This document shows, piece by piece, positions 1-8,526 of a DNA stretch of 64,000 bases. The DNA lies in contig CAYTZR010000001.1 of assembly GCA_964442605.1 (NCBI GenBank), forward strand, positions 44,396 to 108,395. The letters are read 5' to 3'. How positions within the stretch are numbered: position 1 is the first letter of the stretch; every line of letters begins with the position of its first letter. The translations under genes were made by a program, and so were the position numbers. Source of the DNA: Monoglobus sp964442605 (lineage in GTDB: Bacteria > Bacillota > Clostridia > Monoglobales > Monoglobaceae). Below the pieces are notes generated by a model. That model was given only the letters and a program-made list of their open reading frames with translations, was not told the DNA's origin and made no database searches.

Positions 1-375
1 CAGCTTGATGTTCTGCACAATCTGCATTATGAATTGAAGAGTATACGTGAGATGCCCAAGCAGGCTGAGATAGTGGCGGATTATATTTTATATCTTAAAA
101 ATTTTGTTACCGAAATGAATGATCCGATAAAGCAGATGGAACGGTTAAAAATGATTTTTGACGGTATGAAGAGGGAGGAACTTCCTAAAACTCGCGAGGA
201 ATTCGAGAATAGAGCAAAGCTGTATCACTTATTAATGGATTTAGAGGAATTTCTTGTTTTCAAGCGTCGTTTTATAGTGTCGGCACAAAAGGGAGAGCTT
301 AAAAATACCGCGGGGTTTCTTGAAAAAAATTTACCCTTTAAAACTAAAAAGAATAAAAGGAAAAATATAAAATAA
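1..375 (+). CDS. Partial: C-terminus of aromatic acid exporter family (FUSC-like) protein
   Basis: The reading frame is open from base 1, so only the last ~124 residues are present and the start lies outside the window. The piece is hydrophilic and helical, with the segment KTREEFENRAKLYHLLMDLE followed by a short basic tail. I recognise this as the C-terminal cytoplasmic domain of the aromatic acid exporter (ArAE_1/YqjA-like) membrane proteins of Firmicutes, whose N-terminal part carries the transmembrane helices. The substrate cannot be told from this fragment. It converges with the ferredoxin gene and is separated from it by a hairpin. The assignment rests on remembered family resemblance over the C-terminal domain only. 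Confidence 0.6.
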   Translation, partial: QLDVLHNLHYELKSIREMPKQAEIVADYILYLKNFVTEMNDPIKQMERLKMIFDGMKREELPKTREEFENRAKLYHLLMDLEEFLVFKRRFIVSAQKGELKNTAGFLEKNLPFKTKKNKRKNIK

Positions 376-376
376 C

Positions 377-400
377 AGGCTGCCGCATACGCGACAGCCT
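377..400 (-). terminator. Hairpin between convergent genes; probable terminator of ferredoxin gene
   Basis: The hairpin has a 6-bp AGGCTG/CAGCCT stem, one mismatch, CGC/GCG and the loop ATAC. On the minus strand it is followed by a T-rich run, so it probably ends the ferredoxin transcript. It may also act on the plus strand, where no U-tract is visible. Confidence 0.5.
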
Positions 401-417
401 AATGTACAAAAGCTAAA

Positions 418-585
418 TTACGCGGATGGAGCGTCAACCGGACAGACATTTGCACAGTTACCGCACTCTATGCATTCATCAGCATTTATTACATAGGTTG
501 CATCACCCTCAGAAATGCAGGAAACAGGACATTCGCTTGCGCAAAGACCACACTTGATGCAATCTTCACTGATATGATAAGCCAT
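418..585 (-). CDS. 2[4Fe-4S] ferredoxin, 55 aa
   Basis: A small bacterial-type ferredoxin that carries low-potential electrons, likely for the neighbouring hydrogenase or for pyruvate:ferredoxin oxidoreductase. Two canonical motifs are visible: C9-xx-C12-xx-C15-xxx-C19-P and C38-xx-C41-xx-C44-xxx-C48-P, enough for two [4Fe-4S] clusters. The length of 55 residues is typical of clostridial ferredoxins. An AGAGAGGTG Shine-Dalgarno sequence precedes the ATG, and the gene has its own near-consensus promoter, so it is a separate transcription unit downstream of the hydrogenase genes on the same strand. Confidence 0.95.
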   Translation of the reverse strand: MAYHISEDCIKCGLCASECPVSCISEGDATYVINADECIECGNCANVCPVDAPSA

Positions 586-633
586 TGTATTCACCTCTCT
601 ATTATAAAATTAATCAATTTGAACTACACTTGC

Positions 634-662
634 ATTATAAAGCAAATATGTATTTTTGTCAA
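634..662 (-). promoter_or_regulatory. Sigma-A promoter of the ferredoxin gene
   Basis: On the minus strand TTGACA, a 17-nt spacer and TATAAT lie about 50 nt upstream of the ferredoxin ATG. Both hexamers match the consensus perfectly, in keeping with strong constitutive expression. Confidence 0.85.
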
Positions 663-713
663 GGTGTATTTTATATTTAACATATTTTTAAGGTGTAAAT
701 TATATTTTTTTAA

Positions 714-2180
714 TCATAGGTTTTTAATTGCGCTCTCGATACTCTTTTCCTTGGATTGTTTACTGAACTTATCCACCTCGATTTTATTTTTAAGGCTGTG
801 CGTCAAGCATCCGGCTCCGCCTATACATCCGCCGACACATGCCATGCCCTCAATAAAATTAATATTTCCGATACCTCTTGATGCTTTAAGTAAAGCCGTT
901 TTACATTCCTCAATACCGTCACAGGATACCGCGTTAAGCTCAAAGTCTTCTCTGCCCTGTTCTTTTAACGCTTCTTTAACGGCTTCGGCAAGACCGCCGC
1001 AGCGCGCAAATATTCTGCCGAAATATGAAGCTCCTCCGTATATAGACGCATTGTCAACCTCGGTTTCTTCAAGTTCGCTCAGTTCAATCTCACGCGCATC
1101 AAACAACGCCTGCAGTTCCTCAAAGGTTAATGCGCTGTCAACATAAGGTTTAATTGTCTCTTTTTTGATTTCATTTTTCTTTGCGGTGCATGGACCTATA
1201 AACACCACAATTGCGGTTGGATCCTTTTCCTTTATAAGCTTTGAAATCGCCGCCATTGGTGATGGATTGTGAGATATATTGTCTTTAAGCGTGGGAAAGT
1301 TCTTTTCTACGAAAGAAACGAAAGCGGGACAACATGAGCTTGTAAGAAAGCCTTTTTCAGCCAGCTCCTTTGCCTCGTTATACGCAACTATATCCGCACC
1401 CAACGCTGCCTCAACGACCTCGTCAAAGCCCAGCTTTTTTATTCCGGTGACAACCTGACCCAGCTTTATATTTGTATACGAAAACTGACCCGAAATTGAG
1501 GGGGCAATTACCGCATACAGCTTTCTTTCGGAATTGTTTGCATATTGTTTCAGCAGCTTTACGACCTCGGTTATGTAAGACTTATCGGTTATCGCGCCCC
1601 AAGGGCATTGATATACACACGCTCCGCAGTTTATACACTTGTTTATATCAATCTGCGCGGCGTGTTCTTCGTTCATACTGATTGCCTTAACCTTACAAGC
1701 CTTTACGCACGGACGTTCAAAATTTATTATTGCGCTGTAGGGGCAAACCTTCGCGCACATACCGCAGTTTACACATTTATCTTTATCTATATGCGCCTTC
1801 TGATTTTCATCAAAGCTGATTGCTCCGCGTTTACAAACATCCTCACACCTATGCGCGAGACAACCGCGGCACATGTGTGTTACTTCATATCCGTCCATAG
1901 GACACTCGTCGCAGGCAATATCCATAACCTCGATTATGTTGTCAATATTCTTATGTCCGCCGCCTGCCATACCTATACGCTCGCCGACAATTGCTCTTTC
2001 CTTGTAAATACAGCATCTCATTGTTGCTTTATCCTTTACGATTTGCTTTGCAATATCGTTAAAGCTGCCGGTTAATGTATCTTCATATGTATGTCTTGCG
2101 ACCTCACGCAGTACTTTATATTTTAAATACTGAACCTTTGTATCAAATTTTTTTAAAACAGGTTTGTTTTCCGTATTCAT
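714..2180 (-). CDS. Monomeric [FeFe]-hydrogenase, group B type
   Basis: Catalyses reversible proton reduction to H2 using ferredoxin electrons. The N-terminal third (about residues 85-200) is rich in cysteines, with several [4Fe-4S] motifs including CVNCGMCAKVCP and CINCGACVYQCP. The H-cluster domain shows L1 (SSCCPAF, ~283), L2 (FIGPCTAKK, ~331) and L3 (EGMACVGGCIGG, ~445). This Cys-rich N-terminus followed by the catalytic domain fits group B monomeric hydrogenases rather than electron-bifurcating HydA. Start choice: the first in-frame ATG (2192) lies within the sequence ATGGAGGATCTTATG; the GGAGG there is an ideal Shine-Dalgarno for the second ATG at 2180, giving 488 residues. It is the third gene of the unit that begins with the sensory hydrogenase. 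Confidence 0.9.
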   Translation of the reverse strand: MNTENKPVLKKFDTKVQYLKYKVLREVARHTYEDTLTGSFNDIAKQIVKDKATMRCCIYKERAIVGERIGMAGGGHKNIDNIIEVMDIACDECPMDGYEVTHMCRGCLAHRCEDVCKRGAISFDENQKAHIDKDKCVNCGMCAKVCPYSAIINFERPCVKACKVKAISMNEEHAAQIDINKCINCGACVYQCPWGAITDKSYITEVVKLLKQYANNSERKLYAVIAPSISGQFSYTNIKLGQVVTGIKKLGFDEVVEAALGADIVAYNEAKELAEKGFLTSSCCPAFVSFVEKNFPTLKDNISHNPSPMAAISKLIKEKDPTAIVVFIGPCTAKKNEIKKETIKPYVDSALTFEELQALFDAREIELSELEETEVDNASIYGGASYFGRIFARCGGLAEAVKEALKEQGREDFELNAVSCDGIEECKTALLKASRGIGNINFIEGMACVGGCIGGAGCLTHSLKNKIEVDKFSKQSKEKSIESAIKNL

Positions 2181-2195
2181 AAGATCCTCCATATG

Positions 2196-3368
2196 TTAAT
2201 AATAATTTATTGTTACTGTTTTACCCATCTCTTCGAGGCACTGTTTTAATTCCTCTATAATTTTTTCTTTTATAAAAAACGCAATATCCGGTGATACATC
2301 CTGATGCGCCGTGTTACGCGCTCTTCCGAAAAATATATTTATATCGGTTGCCTCGCGGAACAAAAGCTTGGCTGTCTCGCTGGCGCCATCGGTTTGCTTT
2401 CCCCATTTTTCAAAGAGAGAGTTGTCCTGTAAATAATTTTTTGCGTACTCAAGCACTTTTCCGACAGTAATAACTCCCTCTGTCACTAAATCCACACCAT
2501 CTATTTTTGAGGTAGGCGGAACCGAAAGGCAGTCACAGCTTGCAATAGATGTCTCAATTTCTTTGCCCAAGAAACGCGCTGCTATTTTTGAGGTTGTTCC
2601 CCCGCATACTATATGTCTTCCCTCTTTTGAGAAAAACTGCGACATCATTTCATCATCGTACTCCGGATTTTCGGGAGGTCCGAAGCACAGGTTACAGCTT
2701 TTTCGTTTTCGTATTTGCACCGCGCAGACGGTTGTATCATCACCCGGCTTAAAATCATACAGCCGATTGCATTCATCGGCTATGTCCGCAGCAATTATTT
2801 TTGCCGTCTGCCTATAGTTATAACGCGACTCGGCGTATGCAATTATGTCATCCCTTTGCCATCCGTAATTTAACACGGTTTCCGCGCCGGCATATATTGC
2901 GCCGTCGCTCATGGCTATAAAAACATCATCGAGTTCAAGCGTAATTTTAGACTCATAAATCCTTTTGCCGTCTATTATGCGTTCGGTTATCGGATAGTCG
3001 TAATGCTTACCGCCGCGCAGAAGAATTACCATAGGGTTATCAAATTGTATAATTTCCGCTTCGGTGTTGTTTATAAATCTCATTATCGTAAATGTGGAAT
3101 AAGCAACTCCGCGAACCTTGCATACAGGCAATGTAGCCGCTATGGTTTTAACACAATCATCTACGCTCATGTTTTCCGTTATCATTGTAGAAATTATCTT
3201 TGAAGTCAATGTAGATAGAATATTCGCCTTAACTCCGCTGCCCATACCGTCCGCCAACACCACGGTAAGCTCGCCGCTTTTGCGTACTGTTTCCACCATA
3301 TCTCCGCAAAGCTCCTCGCCGTCATGATTTAAACTTATATATCCCACATCGGCAAAAAGGTTATTCAT
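2196..3368 (-). CDS. SpoIIE-family PP2C-type phosphatase with uncharacterised C-terminal domain
   Basis: Predicted metal-dependent serine/threonine phosphatase of the SpoIIE/PPM fold, acting on a phosphoprotein in the cytoplasm. Metal-binding signatures are ADGMGSG (residues 39-45), SDGAIYAG (~155) and PGDDTTVCAV (~210). From about residue 225 to 390 there is an extra domain with several cysteines (CNLCFGPPEN, CDCLS) that I do not recognise. The gene overlaps the preceding HydS-like gene by 8 nt and is 15 nt from the group B hydrogenase, so the three are translationally coupled. Inference: it is the output module of a hydrogen or redox-sensing pathway. There is no signal peptide or membrane segment. 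The target phosphoprotein is not visible here. Confidence 0.8.
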   Translation of the reverse strand: MNNLFADVGYISLNHDGEELCGDMVETVRKSGELTVVLADGMGSGVKANILSTLTSKIISTMITENMSVDDCVKTIAATLPVCKVRGVAYSTFTIMRFINNTEAEIIQFDNPMVILLRGGKHYDYPITERIIDGKRIYESKITLELDDVFIAMSDGAIYAGAETVLNYGWQRDDIIAYAESRYNYRQTAKIIAADIADECNRLYDFKPGDDTTVCAVQIRKRKSCNLCFGPPENPEYDDEMMSQFFSKEGRHIVCGGTTSKIAARFLGKEIETSIASCDCLSVPPTSKIDGVDLVTEGVITVGKVLEYAKNYLQDNSLFEKWGKQTDGASETAKLLFREATDINIFFGRARNTAHQDVSPDIAFFIKEKIIEELKQCLEEMGKTVTINYY

Positions 3369-5046
3369 TGCTTAAACTCTCCTTCAGTTTGGTTAACGCT
3401 ATTTTTGTTTCGGCAGTAGTTTCACCGAGAAGCGAGGCGATTTCCTGTACGACACGCATTTGTTTTTCCACAACCTTGTCGGTAATTTCAATTGCGTTCT
3501 TACTCTGTTCGGCTTTTTCGCTACGTATTTTTTCCTCCTCTGTTACGTCCTTAATTATACTCATAATTATGTTATACTCGGGGTCATAAATTATAATCTC
3601 ATCCACATACTTCTTATATTCGGCAAGATATTTGCGCTTTGGTTCCGGGTTCTTCCGATTTTCGGTTTTTGCCAGCATATAGTCTGTTGGGTTTAATATG
3701 CATACTATAGGTTCGCCTATAATTTCATTCACGTTTTTTATATTCATAATTTGACAGGCGGATTTATTCAGTTGCTGAATTTCCAGCTGTTCATTTAACA
3801 CAATAATTCCGTTTGGCGTATTGTTTATTATGGTGTCCGAGAATGATTCCGCTTTTTCTTTAAGGAACGGCAGGCACATATTCATATCTGCCTTTCCGCT
3901 CAGCACGGCGACTGCCTTTTCACGGCAGGTCGGATATCCGCAGCTGCCGCAGTTAAGCTCCTGATCCTCGGTTTTTTTACCCATCTGCCTCAGTATTTCC
4001 TTTACTGCCGCGCTGCCCGGCATTGTACGCCTTATAAACTCAGCGTCAAAGGTCTTTTTAAGCTTTTCGCTGTCCGGCTGTTCAACGTCAAAGTCCTTTT
4101 TGCCCGCCGTTTTGCCTATGGTAAGACAACTGCTGACATGGAACACTTTGTCATGCAGCATAACAGGTCCGCCTATACAGCTGCTGTTGCAGGCGCTCAT
4201 TTCAACAAAGCAGTTCTCTATGTTTCCGTCCCTAATATCCTCAAGCGCGTTCATACAGTCTTCAAGTCCGTCAACACTGAAATATGAAAAGCTGTCATCC
4301 AAGTCCATGCTTTCGATTATTCCGCCCTTTGTGGGAAACCATCTTGCTCTGCCGCCGTCATCGTCACTCTTTATGGAATAATCAAACTCCGTATTTTCCT
4401 CGATCATCCAATTTCTCAGTTCCTCAAAGGTCAGTGCACAGTCGATATAGCCTGCGTATTTGTCAACCTCGTCTTTTTTTGAAATACACGGGCCGATAAA
4501 AACCACGCGGCTGCCCGGTTTTTTGCTTTTCAAAAACCGACCGTGCGCCTGCATCGGTGAAAGAGTCTTTGCAAGGTATGGCAAAACGTCCGGATAATGC
4601 TTTTGAATAAGCGTGTTTACACTGTGACAGCAAGATGAGATAATAACACTTTGTGCGCGGTTTTTTATAAGACGCTCATATTCACGCTTAACGATTGTCG
4701 CGCCCACGGCTGTTTCCTGCGCGTCGGCAAAGCCCAGCTTTTTCAAGGTATCCCGCATAATCGCAAAGTTCATTCCCTTACGGTTTGCAATGTAAGACGG
4801 TGCAACCGAAGCGTAAACCTCGGCTCCGCTGTTTATAAGCTCCTTCGCGACGGCGGTATCATCACGCAAACGTTTTGCGTTTTGCGGACAGTATACGTAG
4901 CATCTGCCGCACAATATACACTCCGACGGAATGATTTCAGCATGCCCATCTACAACCTTTATTGATTTCATCGGACAGTGTCTTACGCATTTATAACAAT
5001 TTTTACAATTGGATTCTTTAAGCTGTATACAATAATTTGAATGCAT
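3361..5046 (-). CDS. Sensory-type [FeFe]-hydrogenase with PAS domain (HydS-like, group C)
   Basis: A 561-residue putative H2 or redox sensor. Order of modules: 2[4Fe-4S] ferredoxin domain (C14/C17/C20/C24 and C43/C46/C49/C53); H-cluster domain with divergent L1 (SSCCHS, no following proline), L2 (FIGPCISKKDE) and L3 (EMSACNSSCIGGP); an RnfB-like Fe-S motif NCGSCGYPTC (~365-375); a PAS domain (~400-460); and a C-terminal helical, probably coiled-coil segment. This layout matches HydS-type hydrogenases, which are thought to signal rather than turn over rapidly. It lacks a histidine kinase domain; the adjacent SpoIIE-type phosphatase is the likely partner. RBS GGGAGTG and a perfect promoter lie upstream. 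Confidence 0.85.
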   Translation of the reverse strand: MHSNYCIQLKESNCKNCYKCVRHCPMKSIKVVDGHAEIIPSECILCGRCYVYCPQNAKRLRDDTAVAKELINSGAEVYASVAPSYIANRKGMNFAIMRDTLKKLGFADAQETAVGATIVKREYERLIKNRAQSVIISSCCHSVNTLIQKHYPDVLPYLAKTLSPMQAHGRFLKSKKPGSRVVFIGPCISKKDEVDKYAGYIDCALTFEELRNWMIEENTEFDYSIKSDDDGGRARWFPTKGGIIESMDLDDSFSYFSVDGLEDCMNALEDIRDGNIENCFVEMSACNSSCIGGPVMLHDKVFHVSSCLTIGKTAGKKDFDVEQPDSEKLKKTFDAEFIRRTMPGSAAVKEILRQMGKKTEDQELNCGSCGYPTCREKAVAVLSGKADMNMCLPFLKEKAESFSDTIINNTPNGIIVLNEQLEIQQLNKSACQIMNIKNVNEIIGEPIVCILNPTDYMLAKTENRKNPEPKRKYLAEYKKYVDEIIIYDPEYNIIMSIIKDVTEEEKIRSEKAEQSKNAIEITDKVVEKQMRVVQEIASLLGETTAETKIALTKLKESLSNE

Positions 5047-5081
5047 AAATTCACTCCCGTTACACGTAATAACACACCATA

Positions 5082-5110
5082 ATTATATAAAATTTTCCTC
5101 ATATTGTCAA
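5082..5110 (-). promoter_or_regulatory. Sigma-A promoter of the hydS-phosphatase-hydrogenase unit
   Basis: On the minus strand TTGACA, 17 nt and TATAAT, ending about 35 nt before the HydS-like start codon. It is divergent from the tRNA-Pro promoter, with a 32-bp palindrome 12 bp upstream of its -35 element. Confidence 0.8.
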
Positions 5111-5122
5111 CGAATTAACAGA

Positions 5123-5154
5123 GATATTTTACATAAAATTTTATGTAAAATATC
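5123..5154. promoter_or_regulatory. Perfect 32-bp palindrome between two divergent promoters (candidate operator)
   Basis: The half-site GATATTTTACATAAAA is followed directly by its exact reverse complement. One end abuts the -35 of the tRNA-Pro promoter and the other lies 12 bp from the -35 of the hydrogenase promoter. No T-run follows on the side of either gene in a way that would make it a simple terminator. It could be a repressor or activator site, or a cruciform-forming AT-rich element. The binding protein is unknown. Confidence 0.55.
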
Positions 5155-5183
5155 TTGACAAAAGAAACAAAAGAATATATAAT
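5155..5183 (+). promoter_or_regulatory. Sigma-A promoter of tRNA-Pro
   Basis: TTGACA, a 17-nt spacer and TATAAT end 13 nt before the tRNA 5' end. Both hexamers match the consensus. Confidence 0.85.
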
Positions 5184-5196
5184 ATTGAAGTTGTAT

Positions 5197-5273
5197 CGGG
5201 GTTTGGCGCAGTTTGGTAGCGCACTTGGTTTGGGACCAAGGGGCCGCAGGTTCGAATCCTGTAACCCCGACCA
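5197..5273 (+). tRNA. tRNA-Pro (anticodon TGG)
   Basis: A 77-nt cloverleaf with acceptor arm CGGGGTT/AACCCCG, anticodon stem CTTGG/CCAAG around the loop TTTGGGA (anticodon TGG), T-arm with GTTCGAATC, discriminator A and encoded CCA. It is transcribed alone from its own promoter and followed by a terminator. Confidence 0.97.
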
Positions 5274-5277
5274 CATA

Positions 5278-5320
5278 AGATAATCGGAGCAAAACGAGAC
5301 CGGCGCCGATTATCTTTTTT
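5278..5320 (+). terminator. Intrinsic terminator of tRNA-Pro
   Basis: A 10-bp perfect stem AGATAATCGG/CCGATTATCT with an 18-nt loop, followed by six T on the plus strand. It abuts the stop codon of the convergent addB-like gene. Confidence 0.75.
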
Positions 5321-8300
5321 ATTTCCCCGTATTGCATATACCGCTGTAGTTACAGTATTCGCAGGGATTAAAGCTGAATTTTATATAAGGATTTACCGAT
5401 ATTTCTCCCGAGAGTATACCCTCTGCCGACTGCGCTATTTTATCCTCAGCCATTTTCAGTCGCCGCTTCATTTCATCAATGGGTATAGCGTTCTTGGGAT
5501 TTATATATGGCTGCCTTGAACCGTGGTTTTTGTCAAATGCGTTCAGAGCCGCTTCATCGTCAATTATCCAGCCGTCAACCTTGACCTTTTTGTGTATTTC
5601 ATTTTCCAGCTTTTGCTCTGAATTTTCATTATTACTTTTTATTATAGGATCGTTCATCTGTTGGTACAGCATTGCGGCAGGCTCCGCAAAATCGGAATCG
5701 CATACGGCGTTTGTATATACCAGCGGTTGGAACCTGACACCCGCCTCGGCAAGATTATAGTCAAGAGTTTTTTCCGATGATTTGTAGTCCACAACACTGA
5801 TATAGCGTTTACCGTTAACGATTGCGCTGTCAACTCTGTCGATAAAGCCTTCAAGTGACGCGCTGCCGTACTTTGTTTCAATACGCATCGGCGGAAAGCT
5901 GCCGTTATTTCCTATTTTAATTTCAAAGCCGTAGGGTCTGAAATCGGAATTCTTAAAAAACTTTATCATTTCCCAAGCGGTGGTTGAGGCAATTCCGCTC
6001 ATACGCATTATCAAATATTTATAGTAGGAGGAGCTTTGGTACATTACTTCATCCGCTCCTTTTGCGATTTCTCTGACTATGCTGTCCATTTCATTTCGGC
6101 ACTGCGCCTTTGTTATATTATCGTAATCATTCTTATTGTAATTCTTTTTATCGGAAAAATACCGTTCCAGTGACGCATGCAGGATATTTCCCAAGTTAAG
6201 CGGATTAAATTCGGCGACATCTCTCGGCATTGCGTAAAGTCCGTATTGCATAAAATATGAAAAGGCACAGGCGTTGAATTTTTCCAGCTTAGACGCACTG
6301 AGCATAATATCCTTGCCGTACAACGCGGCAACGGACTCCTTTGACAGCTGTTTATATCCGTTTTCGGAATTAATTACACGATCTATAAAGCCGCTCAAAT
6401 CATTATCATCCTTGAAATACTCATAGATGAGCTTATTTTCACCGTCTAAGCTTTCTGTATCGCCGTCGAGCTTTGAAATTTCTGTTTTCAGCATACGCAG
6501 TGCGGAAAGCCTGTTTTCGGGAGTGTGTTCCTCATCCTCGTATTCTATATCAAAAATTTCGTTTTTAAGCTTTGTGATAATTTCCGACGGCAAAAGCTCC
6601 TCGTCGCCGGAGGATTTGGGAGACAAGAGATAAAGCTCTTCCGACGCGGAGGAAAGGACGCTGTATACCAAGAAATTTTCGTCAAATGATTTCTCTTCTG
6701 CGGTCATTGCGAGTTCTATTCCGTATGAGCGCAGAGCCAAGCGCTCCGCATCGGAAATAATTCCCTCGGCGCCATATCCTCCGGGAAATACACCGTCTGT
6801 TACTCCGAGTACAATCACAACCCTTGAGCCGGTGTTGCGGAATAAGTCAATTCTGCTGAACACCGCTCCGTCTACGGTTTGAGGCGAAACACTAATCTTT
6901 ATTCCACGGCATGCGGCAGTAAACAGTTCATAGAATTTTTCATAGCTCAGGTATGTGTCTTCCATTATCTCGGCTATACGATTGAGTATTGATACAATGC
7001 TGTTCCACGCCAGTCGGTATTCTTCCGCAAGATATACCATTCCGTTTTCCGAATATTCACGGCATCGTTCTTTAACAATAGTCTCGTGATTACATTCTTC
7101 CATATATCTGTATATGGCGGAGATGATTTCGGCGGCGGTCTTTCTGCCCTTTAATGAGCGCTTAAGATTAAATATCGGACCCAACAGTCTGCGCTTTGTG
7201 TCATTTATTCCGTTCATGTCATAGTTCTTTGGATTAAAGCTCCAGTCGCTTTCGTTATTCCACATGGAGTGGCTCGGATTTACCGCCAGAAGATAGTTTT
7301 CAAATATATCCGTGTCCTCATCGCTCAGTTCCGCGCAAAATCCGCTGCGTGCCATAGTCATCACTCGCTCATATGAAAATCCGTATGCCAAAATTTCCAG
7401 CATAGCCGAAAGATTGCGTGAATACGGGTTTTCATTAAGGCAGCGTCTCTTGTCCAAAAATACATTTATCCCATAATCCTCAAACACAGCAGGCATTATA
7501 CCGCCATATGTTTCGGTATCGCGAGCTAAAATGAGAAAGTCGCTTTGTCTGTAATTTCTTGTTCGGCACAATTTATGAATTATTTGCGCCGCCGCCTCTA
7601 TTTCATTAAAGTAGCTTTCAGGTCTTATAAGGTGGATATGCTCAGGTTTGCTTCTGTATTTCTTCGGGTTTATTTTGAAGTAGTTCCTGATAATATAATT
7701 CAAGTCATCCGCTCTATGCTTTTCGTATGTCAGCGGTATCGGCTCCGCGATTTTTTCACCTATATCTTTTGCTGCTTCGCACAGACTCAGATAGGTTGCG
7801 GAGGCAGAGCGGAATAAATCATTCGGTTTTTCCAAATTATCACAGCAGAGAATAAGACAGACATCCTCAAGCTTTTTCATAAGCTCGGTTATAATATCCG
7901 TTTCAAGAGGTGTAAAGCTTTTAAATTCGGTGATAAACAGACAAGCCGAACGCGGCATCTCAAAATCCTTGATTTTGGGCAGGATCAGCGTCAGGTTATC
8001 CTCCGCATCCGAATTCTTTTGGTTTATAAGCTTGCAGTATGTATCATAAAACAGCGTTAAATCGGTTATCTTACGCCGCAGCTCATCGTTTTCAATCATT
8101 CCTGACACTGCTCTGAGCGTCTCAGGTGTGTGTCCATATCTTTTAAATTCGGACATAAGACCGACCAAGAGTCCTGAAAATCCCTGCTGATGAACGTTTG
8201 GTTTAAAGTAATCAAGCCTATTTTCAATAAGCTGCATCGTTCGTGATGCCAATATCTCTCGTCCCGCTCCGTCAATATATTTCAGACGCAAAGGACCCAG

Positions 8301-8522
8301 ACTGCCAAGCACCATGTTCGCCAGTCTTGAGAAAGTCAGTACTTCAACCTTTGTCTGTGCTCTGACACCAAGTTTTTTAATAACCATTCGCTCTGTAAAT
8401 ACCGAAAATTGCTCAGGCGCCAAAACATATGATTTTATATTATTTTTAATATTCTTTTTTAATTCGGTAAAAAGATATTCACCGCTGTCATAGTCGGCAG
8501 TGCCGTATACAGCTCTAAGCAT
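5319..8522 (-). CDS. addB: AddB-like helicase-nuclease subunit (PD-(D/E)XK family)
   Basis: Counterpart of AddB, the second nuclease subunit of the AddAB double-strand-break resection enzyme. The 1067-residue size is close to that of AddB. The C-terminal nuclease domain is present with GFIDRVD and VVDYKSS, and so are the four iron-sulfur cysteines: one in FNACAFSYFMQYGL and three at the C-terminus (C1054, C1057, C1063). The N-terminal Walker A box that AddB usually has is absent: the equivalent stretch reads GTADYDSGEYL (residues 7-17) with no GKT/S. Upstream is a HAD phosphatase with a 4-nt gap. No addA is adjacent: downstream is the convergent tRNA-Pro. AddA may lie elsewhere, or this may be a divergent AddB-like nuclease. 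Confidence 0.8.
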   Translation of the reverse strand: MLRAVYGTADYDSGEYLFTELKKNIKNNIKSYVLAPEQFSVFTERMVIKKLGVRAQTKVEVLTFSRLANMVLGSLGPLRLKYIDGAGREILASRTMQLIENRLDYFKPNVHQQGFSGLLVGLMSEFKRYGHTPETLRAVSGMIENDELRRKITDLTLFYDTYCKLINQKNSDAEDNLTLILPKIKDFEMPRSACLFITEFKSFTPLETDIITELMKKLEDVCLILCCDNLEKPNDLFRSASATYLSLCEAAKDIGEKIAEPIPLTYEKHRADDLNYIIRNYFKINPKKYRSKPEHIHLIRPESYFNEIEAAAQIIHKLCRTRNYRQSDFLILARDTETYGGIMPAVFEDYGINVFLDKRRCLNENPYSRNLSAMLEILAYGFSYERVMTMARSGFCAELSDEDTDIFENYLLAVNPSHSMWNNESDWSFNPKNYDMNGINDTKRRLLGPIFNLKRSLKGRKTAAEIISAIYRYMEECNHETIVKERCREYSENGMVYLAEEYRLAWNSIVSILNRIAEIMEDTYLSYEKFYELFTAACRGIKISVSPQTVDGAVFSRIDLFRNTGSRVVIVLGVTDGVFPGGYGAEGIISDAERLALRSYGIELAMTAEEKSFDENFLVYSVLSSASEELYLLSPKSSGDEELLPSEIITKLKNEIFDIEYEDEEHTPENRLSALRMLKTEISKLDGDTESLDGENKLIYEYFKDDNDLSGFIDRVINSENGYKQLSKESVAALYGKDIMLSASKLEKFNACAFSYFMQYGLYAMPRDVAEFNPLNLGNILHASLERYFSDKKNYNKNDYDNITKAQCRNEMDSIVREIAKGADEVMYQSSSYYKYLIMRMSGIASTTAWEMIKFFKNSDFRPYGFEIKIGNNGSFPPMRIETKYGSASLEGFIDRVDSAIVNGKRYISVVDYKSSEKTLDYNLAEAGVRFQPLVYTNAVCDSDFAEPAAMLYQQMNDPIIKSNNENSEQKLENEIHKKVKVDGWIIDDEAALNAFDKNHGSRQPYINPKNAIPIDEMKRRLKMAEDKIAQSAEGILSGEISVNPYIKFSFNPCEYCNYSGICNTGK

Positions 8523-8526
8523 ATTA

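Noticed and set aside
574..1146. Long plus-strand ORF opposite the group B hydrogenase
   Set aside because: Shadow of the hydrogenase gene; the true frame has the full set of cluster motifs.
5107..5337. Minus-strand ORF with VTGFEPAAPWSQTKCATKL
   Set aside because: It is the antisense translation of tRNA-Pro, a well-known spurious peptide; there is no RBS and it overlaps the addB end.
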